Source of the DNA: Microbacterium oleivorans
GTDB lineage: Bacteria; Actinomycetota; Actinomycetes; Actinomycetales; Microbacteriaceae
DNA: 64,000 bases
Reading direction: 5' to 3'
NCBI RefSeq assembly: GCF_023715745.1
Contig: NZ_JAMBOV010000002.1
Coordinates: forward strand, 186,001 to 250,000
Numbering within the stretch: position 1 is the stretch's first letter; every line of letters begins with the position of its first letter. The notes under the pieces are model-generated. The model made no database searches. It was not told the DNA's origin and was given only the letters and a program-made list of their open reading frames with translations. Shown here in pieces: positions 48,520-56,714 of this stretch. The position numbers were made by a program, and so were the translations under genes.

Positions 48520-49412
48520 GCTTGGGCAGCCTCCCGTTGCGGCCAACGAATCTCGCACGATGTGCCCCGGGGCTCCCGGGGCACCAATCGAATAGTGCCG
48601 CTAAGCGAATCCATTGCCTGCCCTGCGATCGCTAGCCCGAGACCGAAGTGCTCATCCTTCGATTTCGTCGTGGTTCCGGGGTCGAATGCATTAGGAAAGT
48701 CGGCAGGAAGCCCCGCACCCTCATCGAGGACCACTATCCAGGCATCCGCTTCGGATCCCCCGCAATTTACGATGATGGGGGCGAGACCAGCCTCGGACGC
48801 CTCAATCGCGTTTCTGATGGCGTTATCGATCGCCAGGCGCACAAGGACGGGGTCCCCCTTTACAACCACAGGATCTTGCCTCATCGCAACGACAGCCTTT
48901 GCTCGGTAGCCGCGCTCTTCAATGTGATCGGATAACATCGTCGAGAGGTCAAACTCGACTATCGTAGGCGACTTCGAGGCGTCGCTAAGTATAGCAATCG
49001 CATCGAGAAACTCATTTAAGCGATTGGCGGCTCTGAATGTGGCACTCGTCTCGTATAACTGCCCCATCTCCCTGCGAGCAGCCAGGATGACGTCCGTCAC
49101 CAGTGGGCGTGCTTCGTGGATCAGAGTTCGGGTGATTTTCTGCGTCACTACTGCGCGGACATCATCAAGATCCGAACTCGCCGTCTCTGAAGTCCAAATG
49201 GCGGTCGCCGGTACTGGCATTCCCGATCGTCGAAGTTGATCTATCGAGTTGTCCAGCGCTCGTCGGACCCATGAATCCCGCTCCGTTGCTCGAAGCTGGA
49301 CCATTCGACTCAGATTGCCCGGGTCCGACGTGAGACCGAGCTGTCGCGCCGCCTCGAGTCGTTCGGTGGACGTACCCGTTGCAAGCACGTGCCACAGCGC
49401 TTCCGATGTCAT
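48516..49412 (-). CDS. Histidine kinase with HEAT-like N-terminus
   Basis: A 298-residue cytoplasmic kinase. The first about 65 residues look like HEAT-type helical repeats (STERLEAARQLG, SWVRRALDNSIDQLR). The H box is RTLIHEARPLV with H99. The ATPase part has the N box IDNAIRNAIEAS (N197, N201), G1 LDEGAGLP (D230) and G2 HFGLGLAI (G257, G259). No membrane segment is seen, so the signal is intracellular. The start ATG overlaps the stop of the ATPase gene by four bases. Its likely partner is the receiver-APH fusion directly downstream. Confidence 0.88.
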   Translation of the reverse strand: MTSEALWHVLATGTSTERLEAARQLGLTSDPGNLSRMVQLRATERDSWVRRALDNSIDQLRRSGMPVPATAIWTSETASSDLDDVRAVVTQKITRTLIHEARPLVTDVILAARREMGQLYETSATFRAANRLNEFLDAIAILSDASKSPTIVEFDLSTMLSDHIEERGYRAKAVVAMRQDPVVVKGDPVLVRLAIDNAIRNAIEASEAGLAPIIVNCGGSEADAWIVVLDEGAGLPADFPNAFDPGTTTKSKDEHFGLGLAIAGQAMDSLSGTIRLVPREPRGTSCEIRWPQREAAQA

Positions 49413-51253
49413 TCGGCTTCCTGGGACCCGTAGAACGCCGCACGTTTTTCAAACGCCTCGACGCCCCCCTCCATTATCCTTTCAATTGCCTCCACAATCG
49501 TTTGATCATCCAGCCCGCCGGCCTCTGCTACAAAGCCGTTCTCGCCGTCGGAGGCCATGACGATGACGTTGTCTGCGTTGCCGATCACCGGAATGTTCGC
49601 GTTGTGGGATGCGAAGATGTACTGGACCTCGGGTTGCCGTCGGAGGAGCGCGGCGACAAGCGTCTCGGCAATGAAGGCGTTATCAAGATGATCTTCCGGT
49701 TGATCGAGTAGTAGAGGATCTCCCGTATGCCCCAGCAGCAAGGGAAGTACCACGGTGCAGCGTTGCCCCAGCGACAGTCGGTCCGTTGACTTGTAATCCT
49801 TGCCATCCAGCAAAAGAAGATCTACTTCATCCGGCACGTTGACGGATATCAAGTCAGGGGTACTTGCCCTCAGCGCGCTGAGGACTACCGCCGCGCGCTC
49901 CGTCGCTAGATTAACGACTCGCGCAAGAGCAGCAGCATCTTGGTTCTCCACCCAACGGACTAGTTCGTGGGGTGCAACCGCGTCGGCAATAAGCGGTGCG
50001 AGCGCATTGTAATGAAGTCCACTTCCGCGGAGCGCGCCGATGATCGCAGCACTATATTCCTCCGTGCCGGCGGACTTCGATATCTCAACTCGAACGATCG
50101 GGCCGACTTGCTCGTTCAGCCTCGCAACGATCGCTTGCCGTTCATCGAAGATGGCTTGCTTGGCGTTCTCGAGCTGATTGAGCGCTTCGTCCCTCTGGGC
50201 GACAATGGTTGCGAGATGCTCCTGGCGCTTCGCTAGGCGGGAGTTTGTCGCTGCAAGTTGACCCAGTCTCTCCTCAAGATCTGCAACGGTCCTGGCTGCC
50301 TGACTCGCGCCAGCCTGCAGCAATTCGAGTGATTGACGAAGTTCCCGACTCTTCTGATCTACTCTCACCCGAAGGCGATCATTGGTGACCTTCTGATCTC
50401 GTATCGCGTGTTCCCAAGCTTGAGCTGCGGTCGATGCAGATGTTAGGGCCTCGGCGACCCGGCGCCGGTGAGCACGAACTGACTCGAACACATCCTTCCC
50501 TGCCCCGTCGGGCCATGATGCGTCCTCGCTCAGATCACTAAGAGCGCGCTGAATCTGCGACTTGGTGCCAGCGGCTTCCCGCTCTTGCTGAGCAATCAGC
50601 TCGCTCCGTACTCCAATCACTTGTGCGCTTGCTTGCAGCCTTGTTAGCTCTTGTTGGTCAGCGTCGGAGGCCTGAGAGTTCGCCAATAGCTCCAGTTGCT
50701 GCTCCCTTGCGGATTCGAGCTCGCTCCTCAAGGGGACAGCAGACGCCGTGGTGTCTTTCAGGCTCTCGATCTCGCGGAGAAGATCTACGATGGCTTGGGT
50801 GGAGCTCGCCACGGATGCCGTGAGCGACTCAACCAACGAAGTCGAACTTTGCCGGCCATCCCTGAACCGATCAATTAGATGAAGGCGCCCCGATTTCTGC
50901 GCGCCGACCGCCTCGATCTCGTTCTGCCCGAGAACTGTACAAGACACTCCCACCATTGCGAAGGAGGGAGAGTCCATCGAGCCGCTTCGATGAGCCTGGA
51001 ATACGGAGTCGCCGTCGCGCACCGTCACGGTGACAGCCCCACCGCCGAGAATTGCCTGCGCTTGCTGCTTTCCGCGATCGGCAGCTGATTTTGTGAACGC
51101 GCTAGCGCCCAGCGCGTACCGGACCAGCTCGATGATCGAAGTCTTCCCTGTTCCACGGGCTCCGACGATCACGTTCAAGCCAGGAGTGAAATGTATGTCG
51201 ATGCCGGCCAAGAAACCTTCGGCGTCCACCTGCAGTCGCTCGATATACGGCAT
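49409..51253 (-). CDS. SMC/RecN-like coiled-coil ATPase
   Basis: A 614-residue ABC-type ATPase of the SMC/Rad50/RecN group. The N-terminal half-site Walker A is GARGTGKTSI at 31-40. A long coiled coil covers about 160-420. The C-terminal half-site has signature DRLSLGQRCTVVLPLLL, Walker B LLLDQPEDHLDN and switch histidine FASHNANIPV. The DQPEDxLDN pattern is like the ATPase part of TrlF-type proteins, without their PHP domain. ATG 51253 is taken because SD-like AAGGAAATGAG precedes it; the frame is open 31 codons further. It is the first gene of the operon and probably the DNA-sensing component. Confidence 0.85.
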   Translation of the reverse strand: MPYIERLQVDAEGFLAGIDIHFTPGLNVIVGARGTGKTSIIELVRYALGASAFTKSAADRGKQQAQAILGGGAVTVTVRDGDSVFQAHRSGSMDSPSFAMVGVSCTVLGQNEIEAVGAQKSGRLHLIDRFRDGRQSSTSLVESLTASVASSTQAIVDLLREIESLKDTTASAVPLRSELESAREQQLELLANSQASDADQQELTRLQASAQVIGVRSELIAQQEREAAGTKSQIQRALSDLSEDASWPDGAGKDVFESVRAHRRRVAEALTSASTAAQAWEHAIRDQKVTNDRLRVRVDQKSRELRQSLELLQAGASQAARTVADLEERLGQLAATNSRLAKRQEHLATIVAQRDEALNQLENAKQAIFDERQAIVARLNEQVGPIVRVEISKSAGTEEYSAAIIGALRGSGLHYNALAPLIADAVAPHELVRWVENQDAAALARVVNLATERAAVVLSALRASTPDLISVNVPDEVDLLLLDGKDYKSTDRLSLGQRCTVVLPLLLGHTGDPLLLDQPEDHLDNAFIAETLVAALLRRQPEVQYIFASHNANIPVIGNADNVIVMASDGENGFVAEAGGLDDQTIVEAIERIMEGGVEAFEKRAAFYGSQEAE

Positions 51254-51648
51254 GGTTGGTCGCTCATTTCCTTGTCGCCAGTACACCGCCATGCTAGCGT
51301 CGCAGCGCTCTCCTCCTGGCGCGCAGTCGCATACTAGCCTCGACACATCAACGTTCGCGGTGGCAACCCGGACTTTGTCTTATCGGCAACCTTCCCAAGC
51401 CGGGACTCCCCAAGGGTCCGAGACGCAAACCGCGCACACACCCGCGCGCAGATCGGGAGGGCCCTACGTTTGCCGCTTTTCCTCCTACTGCAACGTCATC
51501 GCCAAGGTCCTCGACGCGGGCGATGGCCATATCGCAGAGGTTGCGCGGCGCGCGAGCCTGCCCTATACGACCCCTTACTCTCCTTAACTGCCGGTCCCAA
51601 CAGCGTGAGGGGCCTTCGCGACAAGGAGGATCGGAATGTTCAAAACGT
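51254..51648. other. Right end of the island without a gene
   Basis: About 395 bases between the SMC-like ATPase and attR. Short frames lack SD and credible composition. Promoter elements for the ATPase operon must be here or inside its first codons. Confidence 0.5.
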
Positions 51649-51670
51649 GTTCGAGTCCCTCCAGGGGCAC
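51649..51670. other. Attachment site right (attR core)
   Basis: The second copy of the 22-bp core, identical to 28434-28455. It is not part of a tRNA here: upstream sequence lacks the 5' tRNA half. It marks the right border of the island; chromosomal genes resume after it. Confidence 0.85.
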
Positions 51671-51764
51671 CACATCATCGAGGCGGCCGGACCGGGTCAA
51701 GCCGTCAGAGCCTGATCGGCGAGGACTGGTCACTCCGCGAACCGTCCCGTCAATAGTTTCGCTG

Positions 51765-51781
51765 ACACTGGACTCGAGTGT
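51765..51781. promoter_or_regulatory. Possible operator before SDR gene
   Basis: ACACT (51765-51769) and AGTGT (51777-51781) form an inverted repeat over a 7-bp spacer, just upstream of a weak -10 GACACT (51782-51787) that lies six bases before ATG 51794. It may be bound by a regulator encoded elsewhere. Confidence 0.35.
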
Positions 51782-51793
51782 GACACTCACCCC

Positions 51794-52615
51794 ATGCGCA
51801 CCATCGTCATCACCGGAGCCAGCGACGGGATCGGGGCCACGGCATCCCGTCAGCTCGTTGCTCGGGGGCACCGTGTCGTCCTCGTCGGCCGCTCGCCGAA
51901 GAAGACGCGGGCCGTCGCGGCTGAGCTCGGCACGCCGTACCACCTCGCGGACTTCTCCGACCTGGCGCAGGTGCGCCGGCTCGCGGAAGAGCTGCTGGAG
52001 GCGTACTCGCGGATCGACGTGCTCGCCAACAACGCGGGCGGCGTCTTCGGGAAGCGGCAGCTGACCGGTGACGGGTTCGAGCAGACATTCCAGGTGAATC
52101 ACCTCGGCCCGTTCCTGCTCACGAACCTGCTGCGCGAGCGGCTGGTCGAGAGCGAGGCATCCGTCATTCAGACCGCCAGCGCGGCGGCCCGACTGTTCTC
52201 GCGCTTCGACGTCACCGACCTCAACGCCGCGCGCCGCTACTCGGGGTGGCGGGCGTACGGCAACGCGAAGCTCGCGAACATCCTGTTCACGCGCGAGCTG
52301 CAGCGGCGGTGGGGGAGCGACGGCGTCTCGGCGGTCGCGTTCCACCCCGGCGTGGTCGCGACGAACTTCGCGGGAAACACGGGCGGAGCGCTGCGCTGGA
52401 TGTACCACAGCCCCCTCGCGCGCCGTCTGCTGACGACGACGGAGGAGGGCGGCAAGCGCCTCGTGTTCCTCGCCGACGGGACGCCGCGCGAGGACTGGCT
52501 GCCCGGCGCCTACTACGAGAACGACCGCGTCACGAAGACACACCGGCTCGCGACCGATCCGCGCCTCGCGCAGGAGTTGTGGGAGCGCAGCGCGGAGATG
52601 GTGGCCCTCGGCTGA
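51794..52615 (+). CDS. Short-chain dehydrogenase/reductase
   Basis: A 273-residue SDR. The cofactor motif is TGASDGIG (7-14), followed by VLANNAGGVFG and a catalytic YGNAK (Y and K of the YxxxK). The family position for Ser reads QTASAAAR. Members act on retinol-like, sterol or xenobiotic alcohols; the substrate is unknown. It is the first chromosomal gene right of the island. Confidence 0.85.
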   Translation: MRTIVITGASDGIGATASRQLVARGHRVVLVGRSPKKTRAVAAELGTPYHLADFSDLAQVRRLAEELLEAYSRIDVLANNAGGVFGKRQLTGDGFEQTFQVNHLGPFLLTNLLRERLVESEASVIQTASAAARLFSRFDVTDLNAARRYSGWRAYGNAKLANILFTRELQRRWGSDGVSAVAFHPGVVATNFAGNTGGALRWMYHSPLARRLLTTTEEGGKRLVFLADGTPREDWLPGAYYENDRVTKTHRLATDPRLAQELWERSAEMVALG

Positions 52616-52652
52616 GGTTGCGGGCGTCGAGAGCATCGCGCCGCGCGACCCG

Positions 52653-53480
52653 TTAGCCAAGCAGGCCGGAGTAGAGACCGGTCGCTGCCGGTCCGGCGAC
52701 GCCGATGATGCCGAGGGCAACCGCGGCGCTCCACAGCATCCGCACGCGTTTCGCGGTCACGACCTCACGCTGTAGGGCTGCGAAGGCGGCTGAGTCGGTC
52801 GTGGCCGCCACTTCGCGGGTCCACGTCTCGCGGGCTCGCACCACGTCGTTCAGGGTCGATAGCTGACCAGCATCGACGCGCGGCTTCCGCAATTTCAGCC
52901 AACGGAGGAGGTCGCTCGCCTCGAGCACGGTCACGTCCTCCTGCTGTTCTCGGACGCTCACCTGCCTCGCGCCGACGATGACAACAACAGCCGCTACGGG
53001 AACGGGTGTTCCTGTCGCAGCGGTCAGGAGCTTCGCGGTCCGGCGAGCCTCGTACCGCGCGTTCCGAAGATGGTCCGTCGGCTGGCCATTCACGAACAGT
53101 CGGCGGCGTCCGACCCCGACTCGAGCGCCCTCGTGGTGCTTCGTGTTGATGGTGAAGGCGCCGGCGGCCCCGACGACGACATGGTCGATGTCACTGCCCT
53201 GCGTACCCACCGGGACGGAGTGAACGACCGTCCAACCGTCGCCCAATGACGCGAGCCGTCGCGCGACCTCCAACTCACCCAACGCACCGAGGTACCAGGA
53301 GCGGGATGCGTCGGACAACGGAGAGCGGCCGAGCAGTCGAGCAAGCCACGAGCGTGGTCGGGCGTCCGCTTGTGTGCGAAGGCACTCCGCGATCACCGCA
53401 GCGCCAGCAACGGTGCCGAACTCAGTCGGCGGAACGGGGGTGCCGCGAACGGCACCCATCGAGGAAGCTTCCGAGGTCAT
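52653..53480 (-). CDS. NERD-domain protein with C-terminal membrane helix
   Basis: A 275-residue protein with a nuclease-related domain at about 65-170. It includes GALGELEVARRLASLGDGW, the GSDIDHVVVGAAGAFTINTK core (D, then the TK end) and the following ARYEARRTAKLL helix. A hydrophobic C-terminus (MLWSAAVALGIIGVAGPAAT) anchors it to the membrane. NERD proteins are predicted to bind or cleave DNA; biological role is unclear. TAGACT ends seven bases before the ATG, suggesting a leaderless transcript. Confidence 0.82.
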   Translation of the reverse strand: MTSEASSMGAVRGTPVPPTEFGTVAGAAVIAECLRTQADARPRSWLARLLGRSPLSDASRSWYLGALGELEVARRLASLGDGWTVVHSVPVGTQGSDIDHVVVGAAGAFTINTKHHEGARVGVGRRRLFVNGQPTDHLRNARYEARRTAKLLTAATGTPVPVAAVVVIVGARQVSVREQQEDVTVLEASDLLRWLKLRKPRVDAGQLSTLNDVVRARETWTREVAATTDSAAFAALQREVVTAKRVRMLWSAAVALGIIGVAGPAATGLYSGLLG

Positions 53481-53520
53481 CGAGCTGAGTCTAGGGATCA
53501 GTCCAGCCGGCTACCCGGTC

Positions 53521-54144
53521 CTACTCCGACGCCCAGCCCGCGACGATGCGGGTGCACTCCGCTCGCGTCTCGCCGAGGTCGGCGAGGTCCCGTTCGAAAT
53601 CGGCGACCTGTGGGTCGAGCTGGTCGTCCGGCGTCCGATGCCTGGCCAAGAGATCGAGATTGGCCCGCGCAGTGTGGTTCGTGCCCTCGAGCGCCGCCCT
53701 CAGAGCCTCCACCGCGACGCGGAGATCCGCCTCGACGTGCGGATTGCCGATGTCGGCCAGCAGTCGGACCTCCTCGAGAAGGGATGCCGCGATCCGGCCG
53801 ACGTCGAGTGCCGACGCGACGGCTGCGACCGTCGCCTCTCGGACCGCCCGCTCCCGGTCGGGGCCCCGCTCCATCGCGAGAGCCGCACCGAAAGCCGCGG
53901 ACAGGACGCCGTCCTCCTCGGCGGCCTCCATCGCCAGACCCCGCTTATCGCTGAGTCGCTGCTCAGCCTGTCGAGCCTCAAGATCGTCGGCGGTGTAGGC
54001 CGCCACCATTCCGAGCAACCCCGCGGCGATACCCGTCATTACGCCGCAGGCGGCCCCTCCGCCCGGCGCACCTTTTGCCTGGGCGAGACGGTCCACCCAT
54101 TCGGCGAGCGGCGTCTCTGCAGGGTCGATGTCATCGCTGGCCAT
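53521..54144 (-). CDS. Cyclodeaminase/cyclohydrolase-family protein
   Basis: A 207-residue all-helical protein of the FTCD_C fold (formimidoyltetrahydrofolate cyclodeaminase / methenyl-THF cyclohydrolase type). The signature is near the N-terminus: KGAPGGGAACGVMTGIAAGL, then LGMVAAYT. It is likely to act on folate C1 units, but the family has other members of unknown activity. TAGCGT (54156-54151, minus strand) lies six bases before the ATG. It is divergent from the GH65 gene. Confidence 0.8.
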   Translation of the reverse strand: MASDDIDPAETPLAEWVDRLAQAKGAPGGGAACGVMTGIAAGLLGMVAAYTADDLEARQAEQRLSDKRGLAMEAAEEDGVLSAAFGAALAMERGPDRERAVREATVAAVASALDVGRIAASLLEEVRLLADIGNPHVEADLRVAVEALRAALEGTNHTARANLDLLARHRTPDDQLDPQVADFERDLADLGETRAECTRIVAGWASE

Positions 54145-54258
54145 GCGACGACGCTACCCTCAGCGACTCCCGGTGATGAAGCGGGCGAGCCGACGGCTGG
54201 CGAGGATACGTCCGCGGTCGCCCGCTGCAACCCTTCGAGGAGAAGAGACACCGTGCTT

Positions 54259-54264
54259 TACCGT
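54259..54264 (+). promoter_or_regulatory. -10 element deciding the GH65 start
   Basis: TACCGT (54259-54264) ends six bases before ATG 54271. An in-frame GTG at 54253 lies upstream of this -10 and would not be in the transcript. Confidence 0.5.
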
Positions 54265-54270
54265 GACTCC

Positions 54271-56631
54271 ATGACCCGCCCCCTGCCCTTCGACGTCGCG
54301 CCGTGGAGCATCGGTCTCAGCGGCGTCGACGTCGACCGTCTGTCGCACCGCGAGTCCGTCTTCGCCCTCTCGAACGGGCACATCGGCTGGCGCGGGCTGC
54401 TGGACGAGGGGGAGCCCCACGGCGTTCCGGGCAGCTACCTCAACGGCGTCTTCGAGGAGCACCCGATGCCTTACGCCGAGGACGGCTACGGCTACCCCGA
54501 GTCCGGGCAGAGCGTCATCAACGTGCCCAACGGCCAGGTCATCCGCCTCACCGTCGACGACGAACCCCTCGACATCCGCGAAGGCACCCTCCACGACCAC
54601 GAGCATCACCTCGACTTCCGAGCCGGCACCCTGGAACGCACGCTCACCTGGACCTCGCCCGCCGGCAGCACCGTCCGCATCCACTCGACCCGCCTCGTCT
54701 CGCTCGCCCACCGCTCCGTCGCCGCCGTCCGGTACGAGGTCGAAGCCGTCGACGGCCCGGTCACGATCACCATCCAGTCCGAGCTCGTCGCGAACGAACC
54801 CCTGCCCGAGCCGCACCCCGACCCGCGCGTGCAGGACATCCTCGAGACCCCGCTGCGCAGCGCGGGCAGCTTCGTCTTCGGCAGCGCCGCGACCCTCGTC
54901 CACGAGACCCGCAACAGCGGGATCGGCGTCGCCGTCAGCACGGACCACCTCGTGTCGGGCGCGAACGCCGAGGTGCGCACCGCGGCATCCGACGATCTCG
55001 CCCGCACCACCATCCGCGCCCGCCTCGCATCCGGCGAACGGCTCGAGGTCGTCAAGATCGTCGGGCACGCGTGGGCGACCGGACTCTCGGCGCCCGCCCT
55101 GCGGGACCGCGCCGAAGCCGCCGTCGCCGACGCGATGCGGGACGGCTGGAGCGGCCTCGCCGCCGCGCAGCGCGAACGCCTCAACGACTTCTGGACCTGC
55201 GCCGACGTCCGCGTCGACGGGCAGCCCCGCCTGCAGCAGGCGGTGCGGTTCGCGCTGTTCTCGGTGTTCCAGGCGGCAGCGCGCGCTGAGCAGCGCTCCG
55301 TCCCCGGTAAGGGACTGACCGGCGCCGGCTACGCGGGCCACACGTTCTGGGACTTCGAGGCCTACGTCCTGCCCGTCCTCACCGCGACCGCACCGGATGC
55401 CGCGCGCGAAGCCCTCCGCTGGCGCCACGCCACCCTCGACCACGCCCGCGACCGCGCGCGCCAGCTGCACCTGCAGGGTGCGGCGTTCGCGTGGCGCACC
55501 ATCGACGGACGCGAGTCGTCGGGATACTGGCCCGCCAGCACCGCCGCGTTCCACATCAACGCCGACATCGCCGCCGCCGTCGTCCACTACGTCCGCGCGA
55601 CCGGCGACGTCGACTTCGAACGCGACGCCGGCCTCGAGATCCTCGTCGAGACCGCCCGCCTCTGGCAGTCCCTCGGCCGCACCGACGCCGACGGACGCTT
55701 CCACATCGACGGCGTCACCGGCCCCGACGAGTACACCGCCCTCTACGACGACAACGTCTTCACCAACCTGATGGCCCGGGCGAACCTCGAAGCCGCCGCG
55801 GATGCCGCGCGTCGGCATCCGGATCTCGCCCGTGATCTCGGGGTCGACGACGGCGAGATCGGCGGGTGGGTGCGCACCGCCCGCGCGATGCACGTGCCGT
55901 ACGACGAGGAACGCGGCGTGCACCCGCAGGCCGCGCGGTTCACCGAGCTGGAGCGGTGGGACTTCGAGGCCGACACCCCCGGCGACGAGCTGCTGCAGGA
56001 GCGCTACCCGTACGTGCAGCTCTACCGCAAGCAGGTGCTCAAGCAGGCGGACCTCGTGCTCGCACTGTTCTTCTGCACCGACGCGTTCACGGCGGACGAG
56101 AAGGCGCGGGCGTTCCGCTACTACGAGGCGCTGACCGTGCGCGACTCGTCGCTGTCGGCGGCGATCCAGGCGGTGGTCGCCGCCGAGGTCGGGCACCTCG
56201 GGCTCGCGGCCGACTACCTCGCCGAAGCCGCGACGATCGACCTCGACGACCTGCACGGCAACGCCGAGGACGGCCTGCACATCGCGTCGCTCGGCGGCAT
56301 CTGGACCGCGCTCGTCGCCGGCTTCGGCGGCATGCGCGACACGGCCGACGGACTGCGGTTCGCCCCTCGGCTGCCGGAGCAGCTGACGGGCCTCGCGTTC
56401 GGCATCCGCTGGCGCGGCCGAACCCTGCGTCTCGAGATCGCGGTGGATGCCACGACCTATCGCATCAATGCCGGCGCGCCGCTGACGATCCGGCACTTCG
56501 GCGAGCCGGTGGAACTGACGTCCCGCGCGGACGTGACGTTGCCGACACCGCCGCTGCCGGACCCGGGGGAGCGCCCCACCCAGCCGAAGGGCCGCGAGCC
56601 GCGGCCGTTCGCCGAGGCGCTCGCGGAGTAA
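54271..56631 (+). CDS. Glycoside hydrolase family 65 phosphorylase
   Basis: A 786-residue enzyme with the GH65 layout: an N-terminal beta-sandwich (about 1-270), a linker, an (alpha/alpha)6 barrel with the general acid E487 in GVTGPDEYTALYDDNV, and a C-terminal beta domain. Members phosphorolyse alpha-glucosides such as maltose, trehalose or kojibiose to beta-glucose-1-phosphate. Which disaccharide is used cannot be read here. ATG 54271 is supported by TACCGT six bases before it. No beta-phosphoglucomutase gene is adjacent. Confidence 0.92.
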   Translation: MTRPLPFDVAPWSIGLSGVDVDRLSHRESVFALSNGHIGWRGLLDEGEPHGVPGSYLNGVFEEHPMPYAEDGYGYPESGQSVINVPNGQVIRLTVDDEPLDIREGTLHDHEHHLDFRAGTLERTLTWTSPAGSTVRIHSTRLVSLAHRSVAAVRYEVEAVDGPVTITIQSELVANEPLPEPHPDPRVQDILETPLRSAGSFVFGSAATLVHETRNSGIGVAVSTDHLVSGANAEVRTAASDDLARTTIRARLASGERLEVVKIVGHAWATGLSAPALRDRAEAAVADAMRDGWSGLAAAQRERLNDFWTCADVRVDGQPRLQQAVRFALFSVFQAAARAEQRSVPGKGLTGAGYAGHTFWDFEAYVLPVLTATAPDAAREALRWRHATLDHARDRARQLHLQGAAFAWRTIDGRESSGYWPASTAAFHINADIAAAVVHYVRATGDVDFERDAGLEILVETARLWQSLGRTDADGRFHIDGVTGPDEYTALYDDNVFTNLMARANLEAAADAARRHPDLARDLGVDDGEIGGWVRTARAMHVPYDEERGVHPQAARFTELERWDFEADTPGDELLQERYPYVQLYRKQVLKQADLVLALFFCTDAFTADEKARAFRYYEALTVRDSSLSAAIQAVVAAEVGHLGLAADYLAEAATIDLDDLHGNAEDGLHIASLGGIWTALVAGFGGMRDTADGLRFAPRLPEQLTGLAFGIRWRGRTLRLEIAVDATTYRINAGAPLTIRHFGEPVELTSRADVTLPTPPLPDPGERPTQPKGREPRPFAEALAE

Positions 56632-56714
56632 TGCGTGGCGCGGCGCGATCTCGCTCGGCCGCTGTCGCCCCGGCATCCGAAACCGATGTCGGAGGCCCTC
56701 ACCACAATGGGAGT

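Larger units (their letters stand above)
28434..51670. mobile_element. tRNA-Arg genomic island carrying two putative defence operons
   Basis: The element is bounded by a 22-bp direct repeat (28434-28455 and 51649-51670) that copies the T-arm and acceptor end of tRNA-Arg(CCT). A tyrosine recombinase lies just inside the left end. It holds the integrase, six tightly packed HerA/NurA/methylase/helicase genes, a MobF relaxase pseudogene, an orphan membrane protein, and a three-gene ATPase/kinase/receiver operon. Length is about 23.2 kb. No transfer (T4SS) genes are present, so it looks like a degraded integrative mobilisable element. Confidence 0.85.

Noticed and set aside
47119..51253. Assignment to Detocs
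   Set aside because: Detocs effectors and TPR-type sensor are not seen; only the phosphorelay idea is shared.
51030..51587. 185-residue plus-strand frame at the island's right end
   Set aside because: It overlaps the conserved Walker A region of the ATPase on the other strand and has no SD or motif.
54160..56676. 838-residue antisense frame opposite GH65
   Set aside because: GC shadow; GH65 motifs and length support the other strand.
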